From contig NZ_JABJRC010000006.1 of NCBI RefSeq assembly GCF_013131805.1, forward strand, positions 248,001 through 312,000: a stretch of DNA of 64,000 nt. Direction: 5' to 3'. Origin of the DNA: Kribbella sandramycini (GTDB lineage: Bacteria > Actinomycetota > Actinomycetes > Propionibacteriales > Kribbellaceae). The notes under the pieces are model-generated. The model worked only from the letters and a program-made list of their open reading frames with translations, did no database searches and was not told the origin of the DNA. Positions 42,795 to 51,799 of this stretch are shown here, in pieces. A program made the translations under genes and the position numbers. How positions within the stretch are numbered: position 1 is the stretch's first letter; every line of letters starts with the position of its first letter.

Positions 42795-43513
42795 GCCGAA
42801 TCCTTGACCGCGGACCAACCGCCGTCGACCACCAGGCTGGCGGCGGTGACGTACGACGCCTCCGCCGACAACAGGAATGCCACTGCCTGCGCCACTTCGT
42901 CCGGCTGCCCGAGCCGGTTCGCGGCGGTCGCCTTCGCGCTCCGCTCCAGATCCTCCGGGCCGTACCGGTCCCAGGCCTGGGTCTTGATCGGGCCGGGCAG
43001 CACCGAGTTCACCCGGATCGAGCCGCCGTACTCGACGCCCAGCTCGCGGGCGAGCGCGACCAGCGCGCCCTTGCTCGCCGAGTACGCCGCGTGCCCCGGG
43101 ATACCGGCCAGCGCGTGCACCGACGACACCAGGACGACGGAGCCCTGCTGGGCGGCGAGATCCTCGTGCAGGGCGCGGAAGCCGAGGAACGCGGCGCTGA
43201 GGTTGACGTCGAGCTGTCGCTGCCAGGACTCCGGTGTCATCTCATGAGCCGGCCGGACGTCGGAGACGTAGGCGTTGCTGACGAAACCGTCGATCGGGCC
43301 CAGCTCGGCGCGGCCGCGGCCGACCACCTCGGCCCAGGTGCCGGGCGACGTCACGTCGCCGACGACGCTGAGCGCCTGGCCCGGCAGCTCACGGCACGGC
43401 TGGATGTCGACCTGCACCACCCCGGCGCCCTCGGTCAGGGCGCGCTCGGCGCAGGCCGCGCCGATCCCCGACGCGGCACCGGTCACCACGATCACCCGCC
43501 CAGCCAGCCGCAC
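42791..43513 (-). CDS. Short-chain dehydrogenase, possibly galactose/fucose 1-dehydrogenase
   Basis: The 240-residue classical SDR has the cofactor motif TGAASGIG, an NAG-equivalent SNAY, catalytic Ser in LVSSVHA and YSASK. The Asp after beta-2 (VQVDIQ) favours NAD. Its place as first gene of the operon with galactonate dehydratase suggests oxidation of a sugar to its lactone; the exact sugar is inference. Start GTG 43513 has AAGGAGG at 6-nt spacing. Confidence 0.85.
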   Translation of the reverse strand: MRLAGRVIVVTGAASGIGAACAERALTEGAGVVQVDIQPCRELPGQALSVVGDVTSPGTWAEVVGRGRAELGPIDGFVSNAYVSDVRPAHEMTPESWQRQLDVNLSAAFLGFRALHEDLAAQQGSVVLVSSVHALAGIPGHAAYSASKGALVALARELGVEYGGSIRVNSVLPGPIKTQAWDRYGPEDLERSAKATAANRLGQPDEVAQAVAFLLSAEASYVTAASLVVDGGWSAVKDSA

Positions 43514-43605
43514 GCATGCCTCCTTCGAAGTCTCTCCTACCCAAGCACGTGGGCAGGGCCCTTACAACGATTGACCAACCTGCGGCGAACGCCGGATCAG
43601 TTGAT

Positions 43606-43662
43606 CGTGATCAGCTGATCACGTCAAGCTATTTGCTCGTAATTTACGAATTAATATTGACA
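43606..43662. promoter_or_regulatory. Divergent promoter region with 18-bp palindrome
   Basis: CGTGATCAGCTGATCACG (43606-43623) is a perfect 18-bp palindrome, extended by TTGA/TCAA flanks. A consensus -35 TTGACA for the + strand lies at 43657-43662. The site separates the SDR-GntR-dgoD operon from the sugar ABC/alpha-galactosidase operon and looks like the operator through which the GntR protein controls both. Confidence 0.7.
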
Positions 43663-43747
43663 CTCGGGATCGCTCGCCGCAAGATCGTCGGCAACACACC
43701 ACTCACTCGACTGGCACGCTGGTCGAGCAGATCTCAGGAGTTCTGGC

Positions 43748-45034
43748 ATGACGGGTCTGGCAGCGGATCGGCGTACTTTCCTCAAGGGGCTCGGGGTGCT
43801 CGGGGCGGCCGCCCTGGTGCCCGGATGCGCCACCTCGACGTCGAGTCCGGGGAGCGGGGGCAGCGCGGCAACTGGTGAGCTCTCGCTGCAGTCGAACCTG
43901 TCGGCCGAGCAGGCCAAGGGCGCGATGGAGAAGCTCGTCGCCGCCTACAACAAGACCGGCGGCGCCCAGGTCGAACTCAACACCGTCGCGTCCGAGATCT
44001 ACCGGACACAGCTGCCGACGTACCTGACCTCGGCCAACCCGCCGGACGTCTACACCTGGTACGCCGGCTCGGTCGCCGACTCGTATGCGAAGAAGGACCT
44101 GCTGCTCGACGTGTCGAGCGTGTGGGAGGGCATGGGCAACTACTCGAAGGCGATGCAGACGCTGTCGACGAGCAGCGCCGGGCAGAAGATCTTCGTGCCG
44201 ACCAGCTACTACTGGTGGGGCATGTTCTACCGCAAGTCGAATTTCGCGAAGTGGGGCGTCACCCCGCCGAAGACCTGGGAGGAGTTCCTCGCGGTCTGCA
44301 AGACCATTCAGAGCAAGGGCGTTCCGCCGATCGGTATCGGTCTCGGGGACACCCCGTGGGTGGCGTCGGCCTGGTTCGACTATCTGAACATCCGGATCAA
44401 CGGCGCGCCGTTCCACCGCGACCTGCTGGCCGGGCGCGGGCGGTTCGACGACCCGAAGGTGAAGGCGGTCTTCACGAAGTGGCAGGAGGTGCTGCCGTAC
44501 TTCGACCCGAAGGGGAAGTCGTTCCCGTTCCAGGAGGCGACCTCCGCGCTGCTCGGCGGGAAGACCGGCATGTTCCTGATCGGCACGTTCTTCGCCGACT
44601 CCGCGCCCAAGGACGCGCTGGACGACATCGACTTCTTCCAGTTCCCGATCATCGACCCCGCGGTGCCGGTCGCCGAGGAGGCGCCGACCGACGGGTACTT
44701 CGCGTCGAAGAAGGTCAAGGACCCCGAGGGCGTGAAGAAGTTCATGGCCTGGCTGGCGACCGCCGAGGCGCAGGAGATCTACGTCCAGAGCTCGTCCGGG
44801 ACGGCGATCCCGGCGAACCCGGACGGCAAGTCCGCGGACACCCCGCTGGTGCAGAAGGGCAAGGCGATGATCGAGAGCGCCGCCGAGCTCACCCAGTTCT
44901 TCAACCGCGACTCCAGTGACGCCCTCCAGCCCACCGCCGACGCCGCCCTCACCAAGTTCCTCGACAAGCCCGACCAGATCGACGACATCCTCAAGACCTG
45001 GCAGGCGGCCGCCGAAAAGGTCTTCAAGGCGTGA
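43748..45034 (+). CDS. Sugar ABC transporter substrate-binding lipoprotein
   Basis: The 428-residue family 1 solute-binding protein has a twin-arginine lipoprotein signal (RRTFLKGLGVLGAAALVPGCA, Cys about residue 27) followed by a Ser/Gly linker. The body has the hallmark IYRTQLPTYLTSANPPDVYTWYAG and FSKWGVTPPKTWEEF-like segments. It is the first gene of a + operon with two permeases and two alpha-galactosidases, so it probably binds alpha-galactosides such as melibiose or raffinose-type sugars. Confidence 0.92.
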   Translation: MTGLAADRRTFLKGLGVLGAAALVPGCATSTSSPGSGGSAATGELSLQSNLSAEQAKGAMEKLVAAYNKTGGAQVELNTVASEIYRTQLPTYLTSANPPDVYTWYAGSVADSYAKKDLLLDVSSVWEGMGNYSKAMQTLSTSSAGQKIFVPTSYYWWGMFYRKSNFAKWGVTPPKTWEEFLAVCKTIQSKGVPPIGIGLGDTPWVASAWFDYLNIRINGAPFHRDLLAGRGRFDDPKVKAVFTKWQEVLPYFDPKGKSFPFQEATSALLGGKTGMFLIGTFFADSAPKDALDDIDFFQFPIIDPAVPVAEEAPTDGYFASKKVKDPEGVKKFMAWLATAEAQEIYVQSSSGTAIPANPDGKSADTPLVQKGKAMIESAAELTQFFNRDSSDALQPTADAALTKFLDKPDQIDDILKTWQAAAEKVFKA

Positions 45035-45158
45035 GCAGGTTCGACGCAGCCGTCGCCCGCGCGCCCCGCCTGCGGCGGGACACGCGGGAAGGGAAAGACG
45101 GAGGGGGAGCAAGGCGCCCCGCTCCGTGGGCTGGGGTAGCCGCTGAGGAGGTGGTCGT

Positions 45159-46106
45159 GTGACTTCGACTGTTGTGGAGCCGGCGGCTCCGGCTCGGCGA
45201 GGCGGCGCCGGGGGCGCCTCACCTCGTCCCAAGCGTTCGAAGCTCCATCGGGTCTCGCCGCTGATTTTGGTGTTCGTGTTCGTGCCGTTCGTGGTTGAGG
45301 CGGTGTGGGTGTTCTGGCCGGCGTTGCAGGGGTTCTGGCTGGCGCTGACGAAGTGGGACGGGTTGTCGGCGCCGACGTTCGTTGGACTGGGCAACTTCCG
45401 GGAGATGCTGTCGGACCCGATCTTCGGGACGGCGCTGAAGAACACCGCGATCTGGCTGGTGCTGTTCGGCGGGCTCAGTGTGCTCGGCGGGTTCGGGATG
45501 GCGTTGCTGTTGCAGCGCGAGCGGCGCGGGGTCGGGATCTACCGGGCCGCGTTGTTCACGCCGGTGGTGTTCTCGCTGGTGGTGACCGCGCTGATCTGGC
45601 GGGTCTTCTACCAGCCGGACGGTCTGGTCGACTCGATCCTGCGGACGATCGGCCTGGGTGAGCTGATCCGGCCCTGGCTGGCCGATCCCGACACCGCCCT
45701 GTACGCCGTGATCGTGCCGGCCCTGTGGCGGCAGATCGGGTATGTCATGGTGCTGTACCTGGCCGGTCTGAAGGCGGTCGACCCGGCGCTCTACGAGGCG
45801 GCTCGCGTCGACGGCGCCAACGCCTGGCAGCGCACGCTGTACGTGACGATCCCGCAGCTCAAGGGCGTGAACTCCGTCGTCCTGTCGGTGATCGTGATCG
45901 ACTCGCTCAGATCGTTCGACATCGTCTGGTCGATGACCAAGGGCGGTCCGTACCACTCCAGCGAGCTGCTCAGCACCTACATGTACTCGACGGCGTTCCA
46001 GTCCACGCAACTCGGGTACGCCTCCGCGCTGGCCGTGGTGATCTTCCTGCTCGCCCTGGCCGTCATCCTCGGCTACCTGATCCGCGCCTTCCGGGAGGAA
46101 GCATGA
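45159..46106 (+). CDS. Sugar ABC transporter permease, MalF/UgpA type
   Basis: The 315-residue permease has six membrane segments and the EAA loop EAARVDGANAWQRTLYVTIPQLKG. A positively charged N-terminal tail precedes the first segment. Start GTG 45159 has GAGGAG upstream. No ATPase gene is in the operon, so a shared MsiK/MsmK-type ATPase encoded elsewhere is expected. The 124-bp gap before it holds no recognisable gene. Confidence 0.92.
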   Translation: MTSTVVEPAAPARRGGAGGASPRPKRSKLHRVSPLILVFVFVPFVVEAVWVFWPALQGFWLALTKWDGLSAPTFVGLGNFREMLSDPIFGTALKNTAIWLVLFGGLSVLGGFGMALLLQRERRGVGIYRAALFTPVVFSLVVTALIWRVFYQPDGLVDSILRTIGLGELIRPWLADPDTALYAVIVPALWRQIGYVMVLYLAGLKAVDPALYEAARVDGANAWQRTLYVTIPQLKGVNSVVLSVIVIDSLRSFDIVWSMTKGGPYHSSELLSTYMYSTAFQSTQLGYASALAVVIFLLALAVILGYLIRAFREEA

Positions 46107-46924
46107 ACCGGCTGAAGACGACCGGGTACCACCTGTCGATGGGGCTGATCTCGTTCCTGTGGATCGCGCCGATCCTCTGGGTGATCGTGATCTCGTTCCG
46201 CAGCTTCGACGACGTCGCGGCGAACGGGCTCGGATCGCTGCCGCGTTCGTTCACGTTCTCGACCTACGTGCAGGCCTGGCAGGACGCCGACGAGTTCCGC
46301 GCGCTGATCAACAGCCTGCTGGTGACGATCCCGGCGGTGCTGCTGAGTCTCGGGCTCGCGTCGATCGCGGCGTACGGGCTGGCGCGGTACAACATCCCGT
46401 TCCGGCGCACGGTGTTGCTGCTGATGCTGATGGGCAACCTGCTGCCGCCGCAGATCCTGCTGATCCCGATCTCGCGGTTCGTCGAGCTGATCGGGTACTA
46501 CGACACGCTGATCGCGCTGATCGCGGTCCATGTCGGGTTCGGCCTCGGGTTCTACACGTTCGTCCTGCACGGCTTCATGCGGGATCTGCCCAAGGAGATC
46601 CAGGAGGCCGCGACGATCGACGGCGCCGGCCCGGGGAAGATCTACGCGAGTGTGATCCTGCCGCTGACCCGGCCGGCGATGGCCGCGCTCGGCGCGCTCT
46701 CGTTCACCTGGATCTTCAACGACCTGCTCTGGTCGATCACCGTCATCCGCTCCGGCGAGAAGATGCCGGTGACGCCCGCGCTGCTGGGCCTGCAAGGGCT
46801 GTTCGTGTCATCGTGGAACGTGATTGCCGCCGGCACCGTGATCGCCGCGGTCCCGACGGTGGCGGTGTTCCTGCGGTTCCAGAAGCACTTCGTCGGCGGC
46901 CTGGCGATCGGAGCGGTCAAGTGA
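46103..46924 (+). CDS. Sugar ABC transporter permease, MalG/UgpE type
   Basis: The 273-residue permease has six membrane segments and the EAA loop EAATIDGAGPGKIYASVILPLTRP. Start ATG 46103 overlaps the previous stop (ATGA), with GGGAGGAA upstream. It pairs with the MalF-type permease, and its stop overlaps the alpha-galactosidase start. Confidence 0.93.
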   Translation: MNRLKTTGYHLSMGLISFLWIAPILWVIVISFRSFDDVAANGLGSLPRSFTFSTYVQAWQDADEFRALINSLLVTIPAVLLSLGLASIAAYGLARYNIPFRRTVLLLMLMGNLLPPQILLIPISRFVELIGYYDTLIALIAVHVGFGLGFYTFVLHGFMRDLPKEIQEAATIDGAGPGKIYASVILPLTRPAMAALGALSFTWIFNDLLWSITVIRSGEKMPVTPALLGLQGLFVSSWNVIAAGTVIAAVPTVAVFLRFQKHFVGGLAIGAVK

Positions 46925-48936
46925 AGACCTGGACGTTGCGTGGCGCAACCACCTCGTACGTCGTCGGCGTCCCCGACCACGGTCAGTGGGCACAGCTCGT
47001 TGCCTGGGGCCCACATGCGGTCGCCGGCGGCCCGTCCGTGGTCGCCCCGGTCGGTACCGAGCACTTCCTCCCGCGCGCCGACGTCGAACCCCTCGAGTAC
47101 GCCGTCCGCGGCGTCCGCTACGCGGCCCCGGTCGACCTGGTCGTCAGCGGCCCCGACGGCTCGGACGAGCTGCGCCCGCTGTTCGTAGCGGCAGTTGAAG
47201 AAGCTGGTTTGGAGCTGGTGTTCGCCGATGCGGTGCGGGGTGTGCGGCTCTCGCTTCACTACCGCGTCGAGGGGGACGTGGTGGAGCGGTGGGTTGCTGT
47301 CGGCAACGACGGCGCCGATGCGCTGGTGCTGCATCAGCATGACTCGGCTGGGTTCACCGTACCCAGCGGCAACACGGTCAAGTACTTGTGGGGTGAGTGG
47401 AACAGCGAGTTCCAGCAGTCGTCGGTCGAGCTGAAGCGCGGGCGGTTCACCGTCAACAGCGCGCAGGGAATCACCGGGCATTCGTACTCACCGTTCCTTG
47501 CTGTCGGCGGGTACGGCGTCCAGCTCGCGTGGAGCGGTTCGTGGGAGCTGAGCGCGGACGCGGATACCACCGGCCAGATCCGGATTCAGGCCGGCCGGGT
47601 GTCGTCCAGCCAGGGGATCGAGTTGCCGCCGGGCGCGACCTGGACGTCGCCCAAGGCGGTCGGGGCGTGTAGCGCCGAGGGGGCCGACGGGCTGGCGCGG
47701 GTGTTCCACGAGTACGAGCGCGCGCGATCGCGGCGGCGGACGCCGAAGGTGCTGTACAACTCCTGGTTCGCGACCGAGTTCGACATCCGGGCCGAGCACC
47801 AGCTGGAGCTGGCGAAGCGGGCCGCCGGGATCGGCGTCGAGACCTTCGTGGTCGACGACGGCTGGTTCACCGGGCGGGTGGACGACGCGGGCGGCCTGGG
47901 CGACTGGGACGTCGACCCGGCGAAATTCCCGAACGGCCTCGACGGATTCATCGGGCAGCTGAAGGAGCTCGGGCTGGACTTCGGGTTGTGGGTGGAGCCG
48001 GAGTCGGTCAACCCCCGGTCGAAGCTGGCCGCCGAGCACCCGGAGTGGATTCTGCGGACGCCGGGCCGCGATCCGATCCTGGTCCGCAACCAGCTCCTGC
48101 TCGACCTCAGCCGCGACGACGTCGCCGAGTTCGTCTGGTCGACCCTGGATCGGCTGTTGTCGACGTACGACATCAGCTACCTCAAGTGGGATGCGAACCG
48201 GCCGCGCCTCGACGCCGGCGACCAGCGCCGCGATCTCGACGGCCGGGTCGTCACGAATCTGTACGGCGTCCTCGATCGGCTCCGCGCGGAGCACCCCGAC
48301 GTGATCGTCGAGGGTTGCGCGGGCGGCGGGGCCCGGGTCGATCTCGGGATGGCGCAGCGCGTCGACACCCTCTGGCCGAGTGACAACACGGCGCCGCTCG
48401 ATCGGCTGCAGATCCAGGAAGGCTTCCGGACCGGGTTCGCGCCGCATCTGATGAGCTCGTGGGTGACGGATGCCGAAGGCACCCATGACGGCCGGGAGCG
48501 ATCGCTCGACTTCCGCTTCCATGTCGCGATGGCCGGCGTCCTCGGTATCGGCGCGGATCTGTCCCGCTGGACCGATGCTCAGCTGAAGACAGCGGCTCGG
48601 CATATCGAGCAGTACAAGGACATCCGCGACCTGGTTGTCAATGGCAAGGTTTACGGGTTGCCGAGCGGCGTCCAGTACGTCGGCGACCGGCGCTCCGTGG
48701 TGTTTCGGTGGGAGACCGGTGACGGCAACGTGCGCGGCACGCTGCCGCGCCGGGTACGGCGGCTCCCGCTGGCCGGGCTGGACCCGGCCACGAACTACCG
48801 GGTGGGGGCGGAGACCCTCCCGGGCAGCTATCTGCTGCAGGTCGGGGTCGAGCTCGACTCTGCCGACTCGCACTGCCTGGTCGTCGAGGCACTCGACGGA
48901 CCACCGTTCCGCTCAACGGAAAAGGATGAGAGATGA
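46921..48936 (+). CDS. Cytoplasmic alpha-galactosidase, GH36
   Basis: The 671-residue GH36 enzyme lacks a signal peptide. The N-terminal beta-sandwich is followed by the barrel with VVDDGWFTGR, the nucleophile Asp (~424) in YLKWDANR, and the acid/base Asp (~487) in WPSDNT. Start GTG 46921 overlaps the permease stop (GTGA). It should hydrolyse imported alpha-galactosides to free galactose inside the cell. Confidence 0.93.
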   Translation: MKTWTLRGATTSYVVGVPDHGQWAQLVAWGPHAVAGGPSVVAPVGTEHFLPRADVEPLEYAVRGVRYAAPVDLVVSGPDGSDELRPLFVAAVEEAGLELVFADAVRGVRLSLHYRVEGDVVERWVAVGNDGADALVLHQHDSAGFTVPSGNTVKYLWGEWNSEFQQSSVELKRGRFTVNSAQGITGHSYSPFLAVGGYGVQLAWSGSWELSADADTTGQIRIQAGRVSSSQGIELPPGATWTSPKAVGACSAEGADGLARVFHEYERARSRRRTPKVLYNSWFATEFDIRAEHQLELAKRAAGIGVETFVVDDGWFTGRVDDAGGLGDWDVDPAKFPNGLDGFIGQLKELGLDFGLWVEPESVNPRSKLAAEHPEWILRTPGRDPILVRNQLLLDLSRDDVAEFVWSTLDRLLSTYDISYLKWDANRPRLDAGDQRRDLDGRVVTNLYGVLDRLRAEHPDVIVEGCAGGGARVDLGMAQRVDTLWPSDNTAPLDRLQIQEGFRTGFAPHLMSSWVTDAEGTHDGRERSLDFRFHVAMAGVLGIGADLSRWTDAQLKTAARHIEQYKDIRDLVVNGKVYGLPSGVQYVGDRRSVVFRWETGDGNVRGTLPRRVRRLPLAGLDPATNYRVGAETLPGSYLLQVGVELDSADSHCLVVEALDGPPFRSTEKDER

Positions 48937-50999
48937 AGCGACTCATGGGTGGGGTGATCGCGGCGGCCCTGGTGGCCGGCGCGTTCGCGGCCACCACGAC
49001 GACCGCAGCTGTGGCGGCTCAGGCCACAGCTCCGGTCCTCAGCCCGACGCCCTACCAGGGCTGGAACACCTACTACGGTCTCGGTGGCGACTTCACCGAG
49101 GAGTCGATCAAGTCGGTCGCCGACTCGCTGGTCAGCCGTGGGCTGGCCAAGGCGGGGTACGACATCGTCTGGCTGGACGGCGGCTGGCAGGCCGACCAGT
49201 CGCGCAGCGCCGCTGGTGACCTGGTGCCGCACCCGGCCAAGTTCCCGAACGGGCTGAAGCCGCTGGTCGACTACATCCACGGCAAGGGCCTGAAGGCCGG
49301 GATCTACACCGACGCCGGTCCGTACATCCCGGGTAAGTGCGGTCTCGGCTCCGGCGGCTACTACCAGCGCGACGCGGACCAGTTCGCGGCCTGGGGTTTC
49401 GACGCGGTCAAGGTCGACTACCTGTGCGGTATCGCCGCCGACCTGGACCCGAAGACCGTGTTCACCGAGTTCGCCCAGGCGCTGCGCAACAACGCGAGCA
49501 AGCGGCCGATGATCTTCAACCTCTGCAACCCGGTCACCTCGCCGGACTGGGGCAACTACCCCGAGTCGCAGCAGTCGATCAACTCCTGGTCGTACGCGCC
49601 GGGGATCGCGCAGTCGTGGCGGACCTACACCGATGTCGGTTTCATGGGCGACATCAAGTTCAAGGACGTCCTGCGCAACTACGACGCCAACGCGCGGCAC
49701 CCGGAGGTCGTGAAGCCGGGCGCGTTCTCCGACCCGGATTACCTGGCCCCCGAGCTCGGCATGTCGGACGAGGAGTTCAAGACCCAGCTGACGCTGTGGG
49801 CCGCGGCCGCCGCGCCGCTGGTGATCGGCAGCGACGTGCGCAAGCTGAGCGCGACGACGATCTCGATGCTGACCGACCCCGACGTCCTGGCGATCAACCA
49901 GGACAAGGCGGCGGTCCAGGCGGTTCGCGTCGGTGCGGCCGGGACGACGGAGACCTGGGTGAAGCGGCTGGCGGACGGCGGGCGTGCCGTCGTCCTGCTG
50001 AACCGGGGTGACAGCGCGAAGACGATCACGACGACCGCGAAGGCGGTCGGGCTGCACGGCGCCCGGTTCACGCTGAAGAACGCTTGGACCAACAAGGTCA
50101 CCGAGAGCGCGGGCACGATCAGCGCAGCGGTTCCGGCGCACGGTACGGCGCTCATTCGCGTCGAGCCCGCGCGCGGTCTGCCCGGTGTCTCCCACGTCAC
50201 GGCGGGTATTCCGCAGGTGACCAAGGTCGGCACGGATGCGCAGCCTGAGGGCTCCGCGCCGGTGGTTGCCGGTGGCGACGAGCTCACCGTGCAGGTGAAC
50301 GTCCGCAACGACGGCCTGCTGCCGGTGCTGAAGCCGGCCGTCACCATTGCTGGTGGCAACGAATGGCGGGTCAAGCCGCTGACGAAGGCGCCGGTGCTGT
50401 TGGCCGGCGGCAAGCAGGCGACCTTCGCCTTCACGGTCCAACTGCCCGCCGGAGCCGCTCCGGGTAATGCGAGCCTGACCGCGACGACGGCGTACGAGGC
50501 GATCGGGTACGGCGTCCAGAAGCAGGCGACCGTCCTCGCGCCGGTCGTGGTCGCCCCGGCTCCGCCGGACGGGACCGTCCCGCTGTCGCACCACAAGTGG
50601 ATCACCGCGACCAGCGGCTGGATGACCCCGGCCATCGACGAGAGCGTCGGCGGCGGCAACCCGATCAAGCTGACCGGTACGACGTACGCCACCGGCATCG
50701 GCGTCGCCTCGCCGTCCCTCGTCCGCTACTACCTCGGCAAGTCCTGCACCCGTCTGGCCGGCACCGTCGGCATCGACGACGTCGTCAACAACGTCGGCCC
50801 TGACGGCGGCACAGCGACCTTCCAGGTCGTCGGCGACGGCAAGGTCCTCTTCGACAGCGGCACCGTCGACCGCCACACCCCCAAGCCCTTCGACGTCGAC
50901 CTCACCAACGTCCGGGTCCTCGACCTCGTCGTCGGCGACGCCGGCGACGGCGGCTACAACGACCGCGCCGACTGGGCCGCCCCCACCGCAACCTGCTGA
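48933..50999 (+). CDS. Secreted alpha-galactosidase, GH27, with NPCBM domain
   Basis: The 688-residue secreted protein has a signal peptide (~1-29), a GH27 barrel (GWNTYYGLGG, DGGWQ, nucleophile Asp about 162 in VKVDYLCG), a beta-sandwich, a NEW3-like stretch (~430-530) and a C-terminal NPCBM domain (~548-688). ATG 48933 overlaps the GH36 stop (ATGA). It acts outside the cell on galactose-decorated polymers or oligosaccharides, feeding the ABC importer of the same operon. Confidence 0.93.
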   Translation: MKRLMGGVIAAALVAGAFAATTTTAAVAAQATAPVLSPTPYQGWNTYYGLGGDFTEESIKSVADSLVSRGLAKAGYDIVWLDGGWQADQSRSAAGDLVPHPAKFPNGLKPLVDYIHGKGLKAGIYTDAGPYIPGKCGLGSGGYYQRDADQFAAWGFDAVKVDYLCGIAADLDPKTVFTEFAQALRNNASKRPMIFNLCNPVTSPDWGNYPESQQSINSWSYAPGIAQSWRTYTDVGFMGDIKFKDVLRNYDANARHPEVVKPGAFSDPDYLAPELGMSDEEFKTQLTLWAAAAAPLVIGSDVRKLSATTISMLTDPDVLAINQDKAAVQAVRVGAAGTTETWVKRLADGGRAVVLLNRGDSAKTITTTAKAVGLHGARFTLKNAWTNKVTESAGTISAAVPAHGTALIRVEPARGLPGVSHVTAGIPQVTKVGTDAQPEGSAPVVAGGDELTVQVNVRNDGLLPVLKPAVTIAGGNEWRVKPLTKAPVLLAGGKQATFAFTVQLPAGAAPGNASLTATTAYEAIGYGVQKQATVLAPVVVAPAPPDGTVPLSHHKWITATSGWMTPAIDESVGGGNPIKLTGTTYATGIGVASPSLVRYYLGKSCTRLAGTVGIDDVVNNVGPDGGTATFQVVGDGKVLFDSGTVDRHTPKPFDVDLTNVRVLDLVVGDAGDGGYNDRADWAAPTATC

Positions 51000-51012
51000 T
51001 TCACCCGAGGTG

Positions 51013-51043
51013 AAGGGGCGGCCCGTCCAGGGCCGCCCCTTTC
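51013..51043. terminator. Terminator after the alpha-galactosidase operon
   Basis: A 12-bp perfect stem (AAGGGGCGGCCC / GGGCCGCCCCTT) with loop GTCCA is followed by TTC. It lies between the galactosidase stop and the convergent tetR stop and can serve both. Confidence 0.82.
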
Positions 51044-51065
51044 TCGTCATGAGCCGGCGTCGCCA

Positions 51066-51722
51066 TCAGCGAGCCAGCCGGTCGAGCAGTTCGGCCAGCA
51101 GCGCGTGTTCTCCCGATGTGAGGTCACCTGGGTCGTCGCCGAGCATCGCGCTCAGGGTGAGCGCGGCACTCGCGCGGGTCGCCGGGGCGTCTTGTGCGGT
51201 GGAGTTCAGCGCGCCGGCCAGCGCGGCCTCGCGGACGCGTTCGGACAGCCCGAAGTCCGGGACGGGTTGGGTGATCAACATCAGCGTGACGCCGATGTTC
51301 GCGGCGAAGAGCTGCTGGGCAGCGTCTTCCGCGGGCACCTTCAGCAGACCTTTCGTCGCCGCTTCGCTGAACCGCTCGCGTAACGCGGCATGGGCCGGAG
51401 CGGTGACGGCACAGGGCTTCCCCGGCTCGGCCCGGCCGTAGAGCAGGGCGTAGAACGACGGGTGCTCCAGCCCGAACCGCACATGCTTGTCCCACCCCTC
51501 GCGCAGGTCGCCGAGCGGGTCGCCCGAGCTCTCGACGGCCGTGTACTGGGTGAAGCCGTGGTTCGCCACGGCGTCGATCAGGCCCTGCTTACTGCCGAAA
51601 TGGTGGTACAGCGTCGGCGCCTGCACGCCGGCCCGTTCGCACACGGCCCTGGTGGACACCGTGCCGGTGCTCTGCAGCAACTCCGCTGCGGCGAGGAGGA
51701 GTCGATCCCGTGCGTTCTGCAT
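51066..51722 (-). CDS. TetR family regulator
   Basis: The 218-residue regulator has an N-terminal HTH (RLLLAAAELLQSTGTVSTRAVCERAGVQAPTLYHHFGSKQGLIDAV) and a helical ligand domain. It is divergent from the SDR-SnoaL gene, and a 16-bp inverted repeat lies between them. It probably represses itself and the dehydrogenase. Confidence 0.9.
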   Translation of the reverse strand: MQNARDRLLLAAAELLQSTGTVSTRAVCERAGVQAPTLYHHFGSKQGLIDAVANHGFTQYTAVESSGDPLGDLREGWDKHVRFGLEHPSFYALLYGRAEPGKPCAVTAPAHAALRERFSEAATKGLLKVPAEDAAQQLFAANIGVTLMLITQPVPDFGLSERVREAALAGALNSTAQDAPATRASAALTLSAMLGDDPGDLTSGEHALLAELLDRLAR

Positions 51723-51735
51723 GTTGCTATATTAA

Positions 51736-51775
51736 CTCATGTATCGCTATATTCAATACTATAGCGATACATGAG
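51736..51775. promoter_or_regulatory. TetR operator: 16-bp perfect inverted repeat
   Basis: CTCATGTATCGCTATA (51736-51751) and TATAGCGATACATGAG (51760-51775) are perfect inverted arms around an 8-nt spacer, in the 77-bp divergent promoter region. Another CTATAGCGC half copy lies at 51779-51787. Confidence 0.85.
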
Positions 51776-51799
51776 CATCTATAGCGCAGGGAGTGGTCC

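Noticed and set aside
45035..45158. Small gene between the sugar-binding protein and the first permease
   Set aside because: No start with a ribosome site and a sensible frame was found; it appears to be a spacer with GC-rich hairpins.
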